20,241 nucleotides of DNA from Candidatus Cloacimonadota bacterium (GCA_020532365.1 JAJBBL010000012.1:1-20241), one strand, 5' to 3'. Shown: positions 1 to 7,587, counted from the stretch's first letter. The notes: a model not told the origin generated them from the letters alone. Numbers and translations are program-made.

Positions 1-144
1 AAAGACTGTGGTAAAGGGAAATGGCATAATGCTCTGGATCTGTTTCCTATTATCACGGATGAAGCTCTTAAGAATATCGTCGAGATTAAACAGGGTGGAT
101 ACTTTTATGGTGTATCGCCCATTTTCGAGTCAGATTATGCTTGA
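1..144 (+). CDS. 3' end of an unidentified protein (partial)
   Basis: Frame 1 is open from the first base to a TGA at 142-144, giving the last 47 residues of a protein whose start lies outside the window. The tail has a Cys-Gly-Lys-Gly-Lys stretch near its start, a hydrophobic/acidic middle and ends in SDYA. I do not recognise a family and see no catalytic motif, so no function is proposed. It runs in the same direction as rpsU, 63 bases upstream of it. The stop codon overlaps a candidate -35 element for rpsU. That it is a real gene is inferred from the uninterrupted frame and its plausible amphipathic composition; the piece is short, so confidence is moderate. Confidence 0.5.
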   Translation, partial: KDCGKGKWHNALDLFPIITDEALKNIVEIKQGGYFYGVSPIFESDYA

Positions 145-168
145 CAACCGACCCAGCTTATTTATTGT
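141..168 (+). promoter_or_regulatory. candidate sigma70-type promoter for rpsU
   Basis: TTGACA at 141-146 is a perfect -35 match. With a 16-nt spacer it is followed by TATTGT at 163-168, which matches 4 of 6 bases of TATAAT. It lies about 40 bases before the rpsU start and overlaps the stop codon of the upstream gene. The -10 is only moderate, so this is a candidate. Confidence 0.4.
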
Positions 169-192
169 TAGTTAGTTATGAATTCTAAATAA

Positions 193-202
193 AAGGGGGT
201 GA
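193..202 (+). promoter_or_regulatory. ribosome binding site of rpsU, very strong, before a TTG start
   Basis: AAGGGGGTGA differs from the full anti-Shine-Dalgarno complement AAGGAGGTGA at one position, where a G-U wobble pair is possible. It ends 5 nt before TTG at 208. A GTG at 199-201 is in frame but lies inside this ribosome binding site, so it cannot be the start. The site therefore fixes TTG 208 as the initiation codon. Confidence 0.75.
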
Positions 203-207
203 AAATA

Positions 208-411
208 TTGCCAGTAGTCTATTCAAGAGATGGTGAACCATTCGAGATTATGCTTAAACGTTTCAAAAAGAAATGTGAAAAAGCTGCTATTCTCTCTGAC
301 ATAAAGAAACACCAAGCTTACGAAAAGCCAAGTGAGGAAAAAAAGAGAAAAGCTAACGTGGCTCGTCGTAAAGCGATGAAAATGGCCAGAAAAGCTCGTT
401 ACTATTCATAG
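208..411 (+). CDS. rpsU: 30S ribosomal protein S21
   Basis: This encodes the small basic 30S protein S21, which sits near the anti-Shine-Dalgarno end of 16S rRNA and helps initiation on mRNAs. The 67-residue product (usual length about 58-70) begins MPVV and carries the family core: GEPF at about 10-13, a KRFKKKCEKA-like helix at about 17-27, then YEKPSEEKKRK and a Lys/Arg-rich tail ending RKARYYS. I chose TTG at 208 over the in-frame GTG at 199 because the second residue then becomes the family-typical proline and the ribosome binding site falls at proper spacing. It is the first gene of a macromolecular-synthesis cluster, but is separated from the next gene by 287 bases holding a terminator. 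A TTG start after such a strong ribosome binding site is unusual for an abundant protein. Confidence 0.95.
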   Translation: MPVVYSRDGEPFEIMLKRFKKKCEKAAILSDIKKHQAYEKPSEEKKRKANVARRKAMKMARKARYYS

Positions 412-510
412 AGCCATTAACACACAACAGTAATACTTTTACACGGGGAACTTACTAAAGAGACGACCAAACACAGTCCTCTCTGTTAGATCTTCCTCGG
501 TTAGTTTGAG

Positions 511-534
511 AAAGGGAGCCTGCTCCCTTTTTCT
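511..534 (+). terminator. intrinsic terminator after rpsU
   Basis: AAAGGGAG (511-518) pairs with CTCCCTTT (523-530) across a 4-nt loop, followed by a T-rich run (TTTTTCTT, 528-535). It lies 100 bases after the rpsU stop. It would limit read-through into cvpA-mutS2-dnaG-rpoD, as the internal terminator between rpsU and dnaG does in E. coli. I recognise nothing in the 99 bases between the rpsU stop and the hairpin. Confidence 0.85.
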
Positions 535-646
535 TGCTTAAGACACTAACGGGGCTACCATTACATCTCACTAAGTCCCAACAAACTGTGATATACGTAT
601 TAAAGCGTTGAATAAAAGAGATAAGGTCAAGCGATATCCCATCTTC

Positions 647-668
647 AGATCATTATTATAAGTGATCT
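647..668 (+). promoter_or_regulatory. inverted repeat with AT-rich centre upstream of cvpA
   Basis: AGATCA (647-652) and TGATCT (663-668) form a perfect 6-bp inverted repeat around a 10-bp AT-rich centre that contains TATTAT (654-659), a possible -10 element. It sits 30 bases before the cvpA start. It could be an operator over a promoter for the downstream operon, but no good -35 is present at normal spacing (the 17-nt position is GCGATA). The rest of the 412-698 gap, apart from the rpsU terminator, shows nothing I can name. Confidence 0.3.
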
Positions 669-698
669 TACTGGGATTTGACTCTATTTGGAGGGAGT

Positions 699-1235
699 AT
701 GAACTATTTAGACATTATTACCTTAGCCATACTTGCTATCTTCTTTGTTATGGGGATTAGGCGGGGCTTTAGTCTAACATTGATCCAAGTAATTGGAATA
801 GTAATGGTAGTAGTTTTCATCCAACTTTTCGGGGTAGCTCTTAAGCGTTATATCCCTCTTAGTTTAGGTATTCCCACTGAGGGGGCTCTTGTAATCGGTT
901 ACATTTTAATCTTCATTATTGTAATGATTCTGGCGAAGGTAATCTCTTCACTTCTACAGAAATTCTGGAAGTCTTTAAGTCTCTCCTGGTTAGACAGGCT
1001 TCTTGGGGGTCTACTTGGGATAGTGCTTGGCACAGTTTTTTTCATAATGTTAATACTATTTCTCGACGTCTCAGGTCTCTCCTCCAATCTGGAAGATGCA
1101 TCCAACAACTCAAAGATTTACAAACCGTTACGTTCACTCGCTCATCAAGTGTTTCATAAAAGTCTCCCTTATATTCCTGGCAGTAAGGAGTATGATGCTA
1201 CTGCAGATAGTAAAGGCTACGTAAACCCGGTATAA
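699..1235 (+). CDS. cvpA: CvpA family inner-membrane protein
   Basis: This is a small integral membrane protein of the CvpA (colicin V production) family. Members occur widely; their exact role is unsettled but is linked to envelope function. The 178-residue product has four hydrophobic segments at roughly 4-20, 27-47, 62-85 and 105-125. It carries two family signatures: the MGIRRGF stretch after the first segment and LDRLLGGLLG before the fourth. The tail (about 130-178) is polar. I start at ATG 699 because GGAGG lies 4 nt upstream (690-694); the frame opens earlier at TTG 678 but without a ribosome binding site. It is 22 bases upstream of mutS2, the neighbour also found next to cvpA in many Firmicutes, which supports the assignment. 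Confidence 0.88.
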   Translation: MNYLDIITLAILAIFFVMGIRRGFSLTLIQVIGIVMVVVFIQLFGVALKRYIPLSLGIPTEGALVIGYILIFIIVMILAKVISSLLQKFWKSLSLSWLDRLLGGLLGIVLGTVFFIMLILFLDVSGLSSNLEDASNNSKIYKPLRSLAHQVFHKSLPYIPGSKEYDATADSKGYVNPV

Positions 1236-1257
1236 GCAAGACCCTTTAGATTACTTA

Positions 1258-3621
1258 ATGAAAAAATCGTTACAACACTTAGAGTTTGACAAAATAAAAA
1301 AGGAGCTTGCTGGCTACTGTCATTCTTCTCAGGCTAAAGAGATCGCTTTACTCCTTGAGCCTGGCGACAACTTTGATGAGATTATTGAGAGACAAAACTT
1401 AGCAGATGAGTTACAAGAGCTCTTGAAAATAGGGTATAGCTTCGATTTCAACCACTTAACCCCTGTATCACAGCTCTTTCATAATTATGCTTACGAGGCT
1501 TATAACTATGAAGAATTCACTGCCGTCTACTTTATCGCCAAGACTGCAAGCATAATCGTGACTACTATCGAGGAAGAGGAATCAGATTTTGAAGGATTCA
1601 CCTCCCTCTTGTCCAAAACGTCTACCCTCTCTAACCTATCCAGCATAGCAACCCGTTATGAACAGATATTCGGGGCTGATGGAGAGGTTTTAGACAGTGC
1701 ATCCGCCGAATTGAGAAGCATTAGAAAAAGGCTGATACGTCAGAGACAGAACATTCTCGACACTTTACAAAGAACACTGCAAAACAAGTCATACGAAAAC
1801 TTAGTGCAGGACAAAATAATCACTCAGCGTGACAACAGGTATGTTATCCCCCTTAAGGAGGGGGCAACTTCAACGGTACCCGGAATAATACATAGCAGCT
1901 CAAGTAGCAGAGCTACAGTCTTTGTCGAACCACTTGAAACGGTTCAAATGAACAACGAGCTACACCACTTAAGACAAGCGGAACAAGAAGAGATATACCG
2001 AATCTTTTGCAGCTTTACGAGCGACATCCAGCAGTATAGCGAAGAGCTGATGCGTGATTACGACACACTTACAGAGCTCGACTACTATTTTGCCGTCGCC
2101 AAGATGGGCAACCATTTACACGCTAAGACACCTCGCTTAACCGACAAGCCAATCGTCTCCCTAAAAGAGGCACGCCATCCACTTTTAATACTTGCTTTCA
2201 AAGACCGTAACCTGGTTATCCCTTTTGACTTAACTCTTGGCCAAAGCTATAACTTATTGGTCTTATCAGGCCCCAATACAGGCGGTAAAACGGTCACCTT
2301 AAAATCGGTCGGACTTCTCACTCTGATGGCTTTATCAGGGCTCCCGATTACAGCTGACGAAAACTCAACCATCGGCATCTTTAATCATGTTTTAGCCGAT
2401 ATTGGAGATCATCAATCTTTAGAAGACTCTTTAAGTACCTTTTCAGGACACTTAAAGTCAATCCAAACTATGCTCCAGTTAGCTGGCGAAAACACCCTTA
2501 TCCTCATCGATGAAATTGGCGCTGCAACCGACCCAGAACAGGGGGCTGCATTAGCTCAAGCCGTACTCGAAGAGTTGGATAACAGAGGGGTTAAAGGGAT
2601 AGTGACGACACACTACACGCCGTTAAAGATATACGCTCGAAACTCTCAGAGCTGTCTAAACGCCGCTATGCAGTTTGACCAAGAGAAGCATCTTCCTACT
2701 TATCAATTTAAGTCAGGTACCCCTGGCAACAGTTTTGCGTTAGAGATAGCTGCCAAACTTGGTTTTGAAGAGAAGGTGTTAGAGCGAGCTAAATCTCTTG
2801 CAGGGAAGCAAAACGTAGAGTTAACCGAGCTTCTCTCCAAGCTTTCTAAGGAGCAGATGGAGCTGAGTCAAGCTCGAGTAAAATACGAGCATAAGCATAA
2901 ATTAGCCGAGATGAAGGTTGAGGAGCTGGAAGCCAAGCTATTGAAAGCTGAGCAGGAGAAGGTGGAGATTCGTCAAAAAGCACTTAAAGAGGCTCAATTT
3001 TTCCTCAGCAACATTCAAAACGAATTAAACTCTGAAATCAAAGGGATAGAGAAACAAGAACGAGAAGAGAAGAAGAAACTATTGTCTGAAGTTAGTAAAA
3101 AGGCAGCCGTTAAGAACCAAAAACTGATTGAAGAGCAGAAGTCCTACACTGAGCAAGAGTTAGAACCTTTACAAACACCTAAAATAGGTTTACCTGTCTG
3201 GGTAAAAGATTTGGATGCTTACGGCAAAATCGCCTCTATTGAAAAGAACGGTATCAAAATTGATTTAGACGGCTTTTTCCTCACAACTGACCTTAACAAT
3301 CTCTTCATCGCTAAAAAATCAGACCTTAAAAAGAAACCGACCGCTACAACACCTCGTCAAAAGACGTTCACCCCTTCCGAAGCTAAGACCGAGCTGAAAG
3401 TCTTAGGTCTAACCTTCGACGAAGCACTCCCCAAGATTGATATTTTTCTTGACCAAGGCTATTCTGCAGGGTTACGTATGTTAAGGATAGTACACGGTAA
3501 AGGGACCGGTATCTTAAGAAAAAAGATACGGAATTACTTAGGTGGCGTTGTACTTGTTAAGGAGTTCTACTCACCTGCTCCTGAGGCGGGTGGTGACGGT
3601 GTAACCGTTGTAGTTTTGTGA
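1258..3621 (+). CDS. mutS2: MutS2 (RqcU-type) DNA/ribosome-associated ATPase
   Basis: MutS2 is a MutS-type dimeric ATPase without the mismatch-reading domain. It is known for suppressing recombination and, in Bacillus, for sensing collided ribosomes. The 787-residue length is typical. Visible parts: a core/clamp region (about 1-310); Walker A GPNTGGKTV at 338-346; an STFSGHL signature near 395; Walker B LILIDEIG at 414-421 with D418 and E419; a long charged coiled coil (about 520-640); a KOW-like segment (about 645-690); and a C-terminal Smr domain (about 710-787). The Smr domain keeps HGKGTG at 746-751, but where family members usually have LDLRG it reads LKVLG (713-717), losing the acidic and basic residues. 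No clear Shine-Dalgarno is visible before ATG 1258, so translation may be coupled to cvpA, 22 bases upstream. The start is supported by the usual N-terminal LEFDKIK motif. Confidence 0.96.
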   Translation: MKKSLQHLEFDKIKKELAGYCHSSQAKEIALLLEPGDNFDEIIERQNLADELQELLKIGYSFDFNHLTPVSQLFHNYAYEAYNYEEFTAVYFIAKTASIIVTTIEEEESDFEGFTSLLSKTSTLSNLSSIATRYEQIFGADGEVLDSASAELRSIRKRLIRQRQNILDTLQRTLQNKSYENLVQDKIITQRDNRYVIPLKEGATSTVPGIIHSSSSSRATVFVEPLETVQMNNELHHLRQAEQEEIYRIFCSFTSDIQQYSEELMRDYDTLTELDYYFAVAKMGNHLHAKTPRLTDKPIVSLKEARHPLLILAFKDRNLVIPFDLTLGQSYNLLVLSGPNTGGKTVTLKSVGLLTLMALSGLPITADENSTIGIFNHVLADIGDHQSLEDSLSTFSGHLKSIQTMLQLAGENTLILIDEIGAATDPEQGAALAQAVLEELDNRGVKGIVTTHYTPLKIYARNSQSCLNAAMQFDQEKHLPTYQFKSGTPGNSFALEIAAKLGFEEKVLERAKSLAGKQNVELTELLSKLSKEQMELSQARVKYEHKHKLAEMKVEELEAKLLKAEQEKVEIRQKALKEAQFFLSNIQNELNSEIKGIEKQEREEKKKLLSEVSKKAAVKNQKLIEEQKSYTEQELEPLQTPKIGLPVWVKDLDAYGKIASIEKNGIKIDLDGFFLTTDLNNLFIAKKSDLKKKPTATTPRQKTFTPSEAKTELKVLGLTFDEALPKIDIFLDQGYSAGLRMLRIVHGKGTGILRKKIRNYLGGVVLVKEFYSPAPEAGGDGVTVVVL

Positions 3622-3635
3622 GGTACTGCTAAAAA

Positions 3636-5399
3636 ATGAGAGATCAAAGATTCATCGAACAGGTAATTGAAGGGAATAATATTGTATCGGTAGTCGAACA
3701 ATATTTACCACTGAAGAAGAGTGGTTCTAACTTCAAAGCCTGTTGTCCTTTCCACGAGGAAAAGACCCCCTCTTTTGTCGTCAGCGACTCTAAACAGTTA
3801 TTCAAATGTTTTGGTTGCGGCAAAGGTGGTAATGTTATTCACTTCGTTCGTGAGATGGAGCGGATCTCTTTTTATGAAGCGTTAGAGAAGCTTGCGGGTA
3901 GGATTGGCCTTAAAATGAAAAGCCGCTCCCCCGCAGACGTAGCAAAGCAGACCCGTGTCGGACTTTTACAGAAAGTGTACGAGCTTGCACAAGACTACTA
4001 TAAAGATAATTTAGATAAATACGGCTCCATCCCCTTAAACTACCTCAAGGAGCGAAATATCCCCCGTGAGCTGATAGACCTTTTTGGCATCGGATTTGCC
4101 TTAAACAGCTCGAGTGGACTCTACAACTATCTCATCAAAAACCAAATTAATAAACAAATACTCGAAGATTCAGGACTCTTCGTCAAAACCCAATACGGTG
4201 TTGCCGATCTTTTCCGTAACCGACTAATCTTCACTATCCACTCACAGAGTGGCAAACCAGTAGCTTTCGGCTCAAGAAAATTAGATGAGCAGACGTTCGG
4301 AGGAAAGTATATCAACTCCCCGACGACACCTATCTACACCAAAGGGAACGAGCTATACGGTTTTCATCTGACGAAAAACGATATCGGCCGAAAAGATTCC
4401 GCAATTATAACCGAAGGGTATTTCGATCTCTTGCGCTTATACGACAACGGCTTTACGAATAGCGTCGCAACGTTAGGCACAGCCCTTACCAATGAACAGA
4501 TTAAGCTTATCGCCCGTTATACACACAACTTTTATCTACTCTTTGACGGTGATTTAGCAGGTAAGAACGCTGCCATAAAGAATGCCGGAAATATAATAAC
4601 CGCAGGATACACCCCTTTAATTATTAAACTCCCTTTAGACGAAGATGCCGACAGCTATTTACTTAAAAAAGATCCCAAAGCTTTCGAAGCTCTAATTGAC
4701 AAAGCACAGCACTTGACCGAGTTTTTAAAGCAGGATGAGCTGATAGGTCTCAACGAAAAAGAAAAGATAGACTTTCTTATAGACATCGCTAAAGATATAG
4801 TCGATCCTATAAGTAAGGAGCTCTTTGCTAAAAGTATAGCGTCAGCTTTCGAGATAAATCTCAAATCAATAGCCGCTAAGATTAGACCTAAAAAGCCAAA
4901 AACAATTGAAACAAAACAAGAAACAAGTCTACTTGACGAGATTAGTAAGTTAAAATATCTTGAGGAAAGAAACTTCTTAATTCACTTAGTAAACCGCTCT
5001 ACACTTGAAGATGAGGACATTGAAGATATCGACTCTGACCTATTTTTAGACGATAATTACAAAAAAATATTTGATACTTTAAGGTCATCAGGTTATATTA
5101 TAGAGAACAAACCTATTTCGTCGGTTTTAGCAGATTTGGAGGACGTTGACCCTATACAAGTAAAAGCCTTAAGCGAGATTTCATTATTGGAGCTGCCGCC
5201 TGAGTCGTTTAGCTCTGCATTAAAGGATATGAGAATCCGTAAATATCGTTATGACTTAAGGATAATTCAAGAAAAAGGGTTGAACAACGAGTTAAGTAAG
5301 GATGAGTGTCTTAATATGAAAAAAGATATCGTAGAGAGGATTAGAGACCTCTCCGATGGTGTGATTAACAAAACTATTCAAAGGAGCATGGATGATTAG
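3636..5399 (+). CDS. dnaG: DNA primase
   Basis: DnaG makes the RNA primers for the replication fork. The 587-residue product shows an N-terminal CHC2 zinc-binding domain with ligands C37, H40, C58 and C61 (CPFHEEKTPSF and CFGCGKGGN). The central RNA polymerase/TOPRIM domain follows, with the acidic residue in ITEGYFD (E260) and the metal-binding pair in FDGDLAG (D304, D306). The C-terminal part (about 430-587) is helical and poorly conserved, as expected for the domain that contacts the replicative helicase. The start at 3636 lies 14 bases after the mutS2 stop, with GTGAGGT (3618-3624) overlapping that stop as ribosome binding site. Its last bases overlap the start of rpoD by 8 nt, so the two are translationally coupled, as befits the classic dnaG-rpoD pair. 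Confidence 0.97.
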   Translation: MRDQRFIEQVIEGNNIVSVVEQYLPLKKSGSNFKACCPFHEEKTPSFVVSDSKQLFKCFGCGKGGNVIHFVREMERISFYEALEKLAGRIGLKMKSRSPADVAKQTRVGLLQKVYELAQDYYKDNLDKYGSIPLNYLKERNIPRELIDLFGIGFALNSSSGLYNYLIKNQINKQILEDSGLFVKTQYGVADLFRNRLIFTIHSQSGKPVAFGSRKLDEQTFGGKYINSPTTPIYTKGNELYGFHLTKNDIGRKDSAIITEGYFDLLRLYDNGFTNSVATLGTALTNEQIKLIARYTHNFYLLFDGDLAGKNAAIKNAGNIITAGYTPLIIKLPLDEDADSYLLKKDPKAFEALIDKAQHLTEFLKQDELIGLNEKEKIDFLIDIAKDIVDPISKELFAKSIASAFEINLKSIAAKIRPKKPKTIETKQETSLLDEISKLKYLEERNFLIHLVNRSTLEDEDIEDIDSDLFLDDNYKKIFDTLRSSGYIIENKPISSVLADLEDVDPIQVKALSEISLLELPPESFSSALKDMRIRKYRYDLRIIQEKGLNNELSKDECLNMKKDIVERIRDLSDGVINKTIQRSMDD

Positions 5400-7131
5400 T
5401 TATAAGCAATGTGTAGAAAAACTTATTACCTTGGGAAAAGAAAACAATACCCTAACTTATAAGCAGATTAACGATATTATCCCGATCAGTGCTATTTTCC
5501 TCGATCGGATCGACGATATTATCAATGAAATCAACGACCAAGGTATCGAAATCATCGATGAAACACAAAAAAAATATTCGCGAGGCGCTTCCGGAACCAG
5601 GAAACGTACCGAAGTTAAAAAATTCAAAAACAGAAGATACTACGACGACCCTGTGCGTATGTATCTCCGCGAAATGGGGCGTGTACCCCTATTAGACCGT
5701 GAAGGTGAAGTTCGGTTAGCCAAGAAGATTGAAACCGCCCAAAAGATGATCAATAGCAATATCTTCATCTCGGGCAGTACGCTTCGTGAGCTGCAAAACT
5801 TCTATCATCGATATAAAGAAAAAAGAGTCCGGATCGACCAAATATTCAAGATAGAATACGGCACTTGCTTAGAAAAGGCACAAGAAGAAAAACTCGTCGA
5901 ACAGTTCGAGTACATCCTGAAAGAATCGGAAGCTATCTTTAATGAAATTGAAGAGATTATCATTAGCCTCGATTCTGAAACTGAAATCGACCAAGAAACC
6001 CAACTCAGATTAGATGAGCTTCGCGCAAAAGTAAGAGATATCTTCTTCAGCGTCTCTTTTAACGATAAACTTATCAAAAGAATGGTCTACCGCATGCGAA
6101 GCCTCGTAAGCCGTATCAAAGAAAGCTTACGCTCTATCAATAGCCTCTCCAAAATAAAGAAATATACGCTCGATGACATCTGTAACTATGGACGTAAAGC
6201 TAAGAAATCTGACGAAGAACTCCTCGAAGTACACAAAGAAACAAAAGTAGACCCGAATGTTTTCATCGAAACACTTCGTAAGATCAAAAACGCTAAGAGA
6301 AAAATACGTCGAGTTGAGATGGAGACTAAGCTGACAGCTACCGAAATGGTCTTCATTTTAGAAGAGGTCGAAAGAGCTTCCAGAATGAAAGAGACCGCTC
6401 AAAACGACCTTATTGAAGCAAACGTAAGACTCGTCGTGAGTATAGCAAAGCGCTATAATAATAGAGGTTTAGACTTCTTAGACCTGATCCAAGAAGGGAA
6501 TACAGGCTTGATGAAAGCGGTCGACAAATACGATTATCGAAAAGGCTTTAAATTCAGCACCTACGCCACTTGGTGGATCAGACAGGCGATTACCAGAGCT
6601 ATTGCAGATCAAGCGCGAACTATCCGTATTCCGGTACATATGATCGAGTCAATAAACAAGCTCAACCGTATGAGTCGCAGACTGATGCAAAAGCTTGGAC
6701 GTGAGCCATACCCTGAAGAGTTAGCTGAAGCGCTTGACATCACTGTCGACAAGGTGAAGAGCATTCTTTCGATCTCTAAAGAGCCTGTCTCTCTTGATAA
6801 ACCGATCGGGAATGACAGTGACGACAGTATTCTTGGTGACTTCATAGAGGATAAGAGTACTATCTCCCCTGAGAGGATGGCAGAACGCTCAATTTTAAGC
6901 AAGGTCGTCGACGAGGCGTTGAAGACCTTAACACCGCGTGAAGAGAGGGTTATTAGGCTCCGTTTTGGTATTGACGACGGGTATCACCGAACCCTTGAAG
7001 AGGTCGGTAATATTTTCAACGTTACTCGTGAGAGGATCCGTCAAATAGAAGATAAAGCTCTTCGCAAGCTTAAACATCCAACAAGAAGCGAAGGGTTTAT
7101 GAAGATAATTAACAACTATAATATAAAATAA
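5392..7131 (+). CDS. rpoD: housekeeping RNA polymerase sigma factor RpoD (sigma70)
   Basis: This is the primary sigma factor that directs RNA polymerase to -35/-10 promoters. The 579-residue product has a region 1.1-like N-terminus (about 1-60). Region 1.2 follows with DDPVRMYLREMG at about 85-96, then a long acidic/helical non-conserved region (about 117-320). Region 2 (about 337-410) contains ANVRLVVSIAKRY, DLIQEGN and the -10-recognising YATWWIRQAITRA (391 onward). Region 3 covers IRIPVHMIESINK, and region 4 (about 507-570) holds LTPREERVIRLRFGI and the helix-turn-helix TRERIRQIEDKALRKL. AAGGAG at 5381-5386 sits 5 nt before ATG 5392, within the end of dnaG. Intact regions 1.1 and 2-4 mark it as the primary factor, and they predict promoters near TTGACA/TATAAT, consistent with the promoter before the 7588 gene. 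Confidence 0.97.
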   Translation: MISYKQCVEKLITLGKENNTLTYKQINDIIPISAIFLDRIDDIINEINDQGIEIIDETQKKYSRGASGTRKRTEVKKFKNRRYYDDPVRMYLREMGRVPLLDREGEVRLAKKIETAQKMINSNIFISGSTLRELQNFYHRYKEKRVRIDQIFKIEYGTCLEKAQEEKLVEQFEYILKESEAIFNEIEEIIISLDSETEIDQETQLRLDELRAKVRDIFFSVSFNDKLIKRMVYRMRSLVSRIKESLRSINSLSKIKKYTLDDICNYGRKAKKSDEELLEVHKETKVDPNVFIETLRKIKNAKRKIRRVEMETKLTATEMVFILEEVERASRMKETAQNDLIEANVRLVVSIAKRYNNRGLDFLDLIQEGNTGLMKAVDKYDYRKGFKFSTYATWWIRQAITRAIADQARTIRIPVHMIESINKLNRMSRRLMQKLGREPYPEELAEALDITVDKVKSILSISKEPVSLDKPIGNDSDDSILGDFIEDKSTISPERMAERSILSKVVDEALKTLTPREERVIRLRFGIDDGYHRTLEEVGNIFNVTRERIRQIEDKALRKLKHPTRSEGFMKIINNYNIK

Positions 7132-7138
7132 CTGTTAA

Positions 7139-7181
7139 GCTCACACCCCATTACCCCATAGGTGTTAACCTATGTGTGAGC
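7139..7181 (+). repeat. nested inverted repeats just after rpoD
   Basis: GCTCACAC (7139-7146) pairs with GTGTGAGC (7174-7181). Stacked directly inside is ATAGGT (7158-7163) pairing with ACCTAT (7168-7173) around GTTA, leaving 11 bases bulged on the 5' side. A competing pairing is possible between ACACC (7143-7147) and GGTGT (7161-7165). No T-run follows, so it is not itself a canonical terminator. It could be a 3'-end stabilising structure or part of a tandem terminator. Confidence 0.55.
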
Positions 7182-7192
7182 AACCAGTTACT

Positions 7193-7241
7193 CCGTAGTC
7201 TGCCCAGGGTCATCCCAGGGCTGGCTACGGTATTCTTTTTT
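7193..7241 (+). terminator. intrinsic terminator of the dnaG-rpoD operon
   Basis: CCGTAG (7193-7198) pairs with CTACGG (7225-7230). Inside, GCCC and GGGC pair, then an A-A mismatch, then GGG-TCAT-CCC closes the loop. Six Ts follow at 7236-7241. It starts 61 bases after the rpoD stop. Between it and the tRNA (7242-7339) I see a lone TTGACA (7285-7290) without a good -10. Confidence 0.88.
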
Positions 7242-7339
7242 ACCCTCCTCTTAGTAGAGTGTAGGTTCTCTAACACATTTATTCTTGACAGATATACGTA
7301 GTTCGAACTTTTAGTTATAGAGATATATATTCGATATGG

Positions 7340-7415
7340 GGGCCTATAGCTCAGTTGGTAGAGCTTCCGGCTCATAACCGGACGGTCAGAGGTTCGACTC
7401 CTCTTGGGCCCACCA
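7340..7415 (+). tRNA. tRNA-Met (anticodon CAT), elongator type
   Basis: The 76 bases fold as a complete cloverleaf: acceptor GGGCCTA/TGGGCCC, D-stem GCTC/GAGC, anticodon stem TCCGG/CCGGA with loop CTCATAA (anticodon CAT at 7373-7375), and T-stem AGAGG/CCTCT. The CCA end is encoded (7413-7415). The paired G1-C72 and the lack of three consecutive G-C pairs next to the anticodon loop argue against an initiator tRNA. A CAT anticodon can also belong to the lysidine-modified tRNA-Ile2. The CCGG-CTCATAA-CCGG arm is common in elongator tRNA-Met, so I favour that, without excluding Ile2. Confidence 0.93.
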
Positions 7416-7508
7416 CTTTTCTCCCCCAGCCTCTTTACGAGTCTTTATTTCACAGAAAACCGATAATACTAATCATATTCTATAGCAAGGGTTGGAACAT
7501 CTCCGTCG

Positions 7509-7537
7509 TTGACAGCTATCTTTTAGTTTGACATAAT
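7509..7537 (+). promoter_or_regulatory. sigma70-type promoter for the zinc-protein/ileS/aroA unit
   Basis: TTGACA (7509-7514) and CATAAT (7532-7537) are separated by exactly 17 nt and match 11 of 12 consensus bases. Transcription would begin near 7544, about 44 bases before the first start codon. It is the best promoter match I found in the window. The stretch 7416-7508 between the tRNA and this promoter shows no other feature. Confidence 0.75.
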
Positions 7538-7587
7538 TTTAACTTCAAAACTTATTGAAGGATAAGTAATAATACAGAGGAAACGTA

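Noticed and set aside
12..20. Lipobox in the signal peptide of the first giant protein (LLMC at residues 12-15)
   Set aside because: Met at -1 and no Gly/Ala/Ser there make lipidation unlikely; coordinates here are residue numbers. The protein more likely uses ordinary signal peptidase cleavage plus its C-terminal sorting domain.
199..207. GTG 199 as the start of rpsU
   Set aside because: The GTG lies inside the Shine-Dalgarno sequence; the TTG at 208 gives the usual Met-Pro beginning of S21.
678..698. TTG 678 as the start of cvpA
   Set aside because: No ribosome binding site before it, whereas GGAGG precedes ATG 699.
7285..7320. Promoter for tRNA-Met from TTGACA at 7285-7290
   Set aside because: At 16-18 nt spacing no -10 better than 3 of 6 is present; TTTAGT needs a 19-nt spacer. 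A tRNA promoter must exist, but I cannot place it.
7340..7415. Initiator tRNA (fMet)
   Set aside because: Position 1-72 is a normal G-C pair and the anticodon stem lacks three G-C pairs next to the loop.
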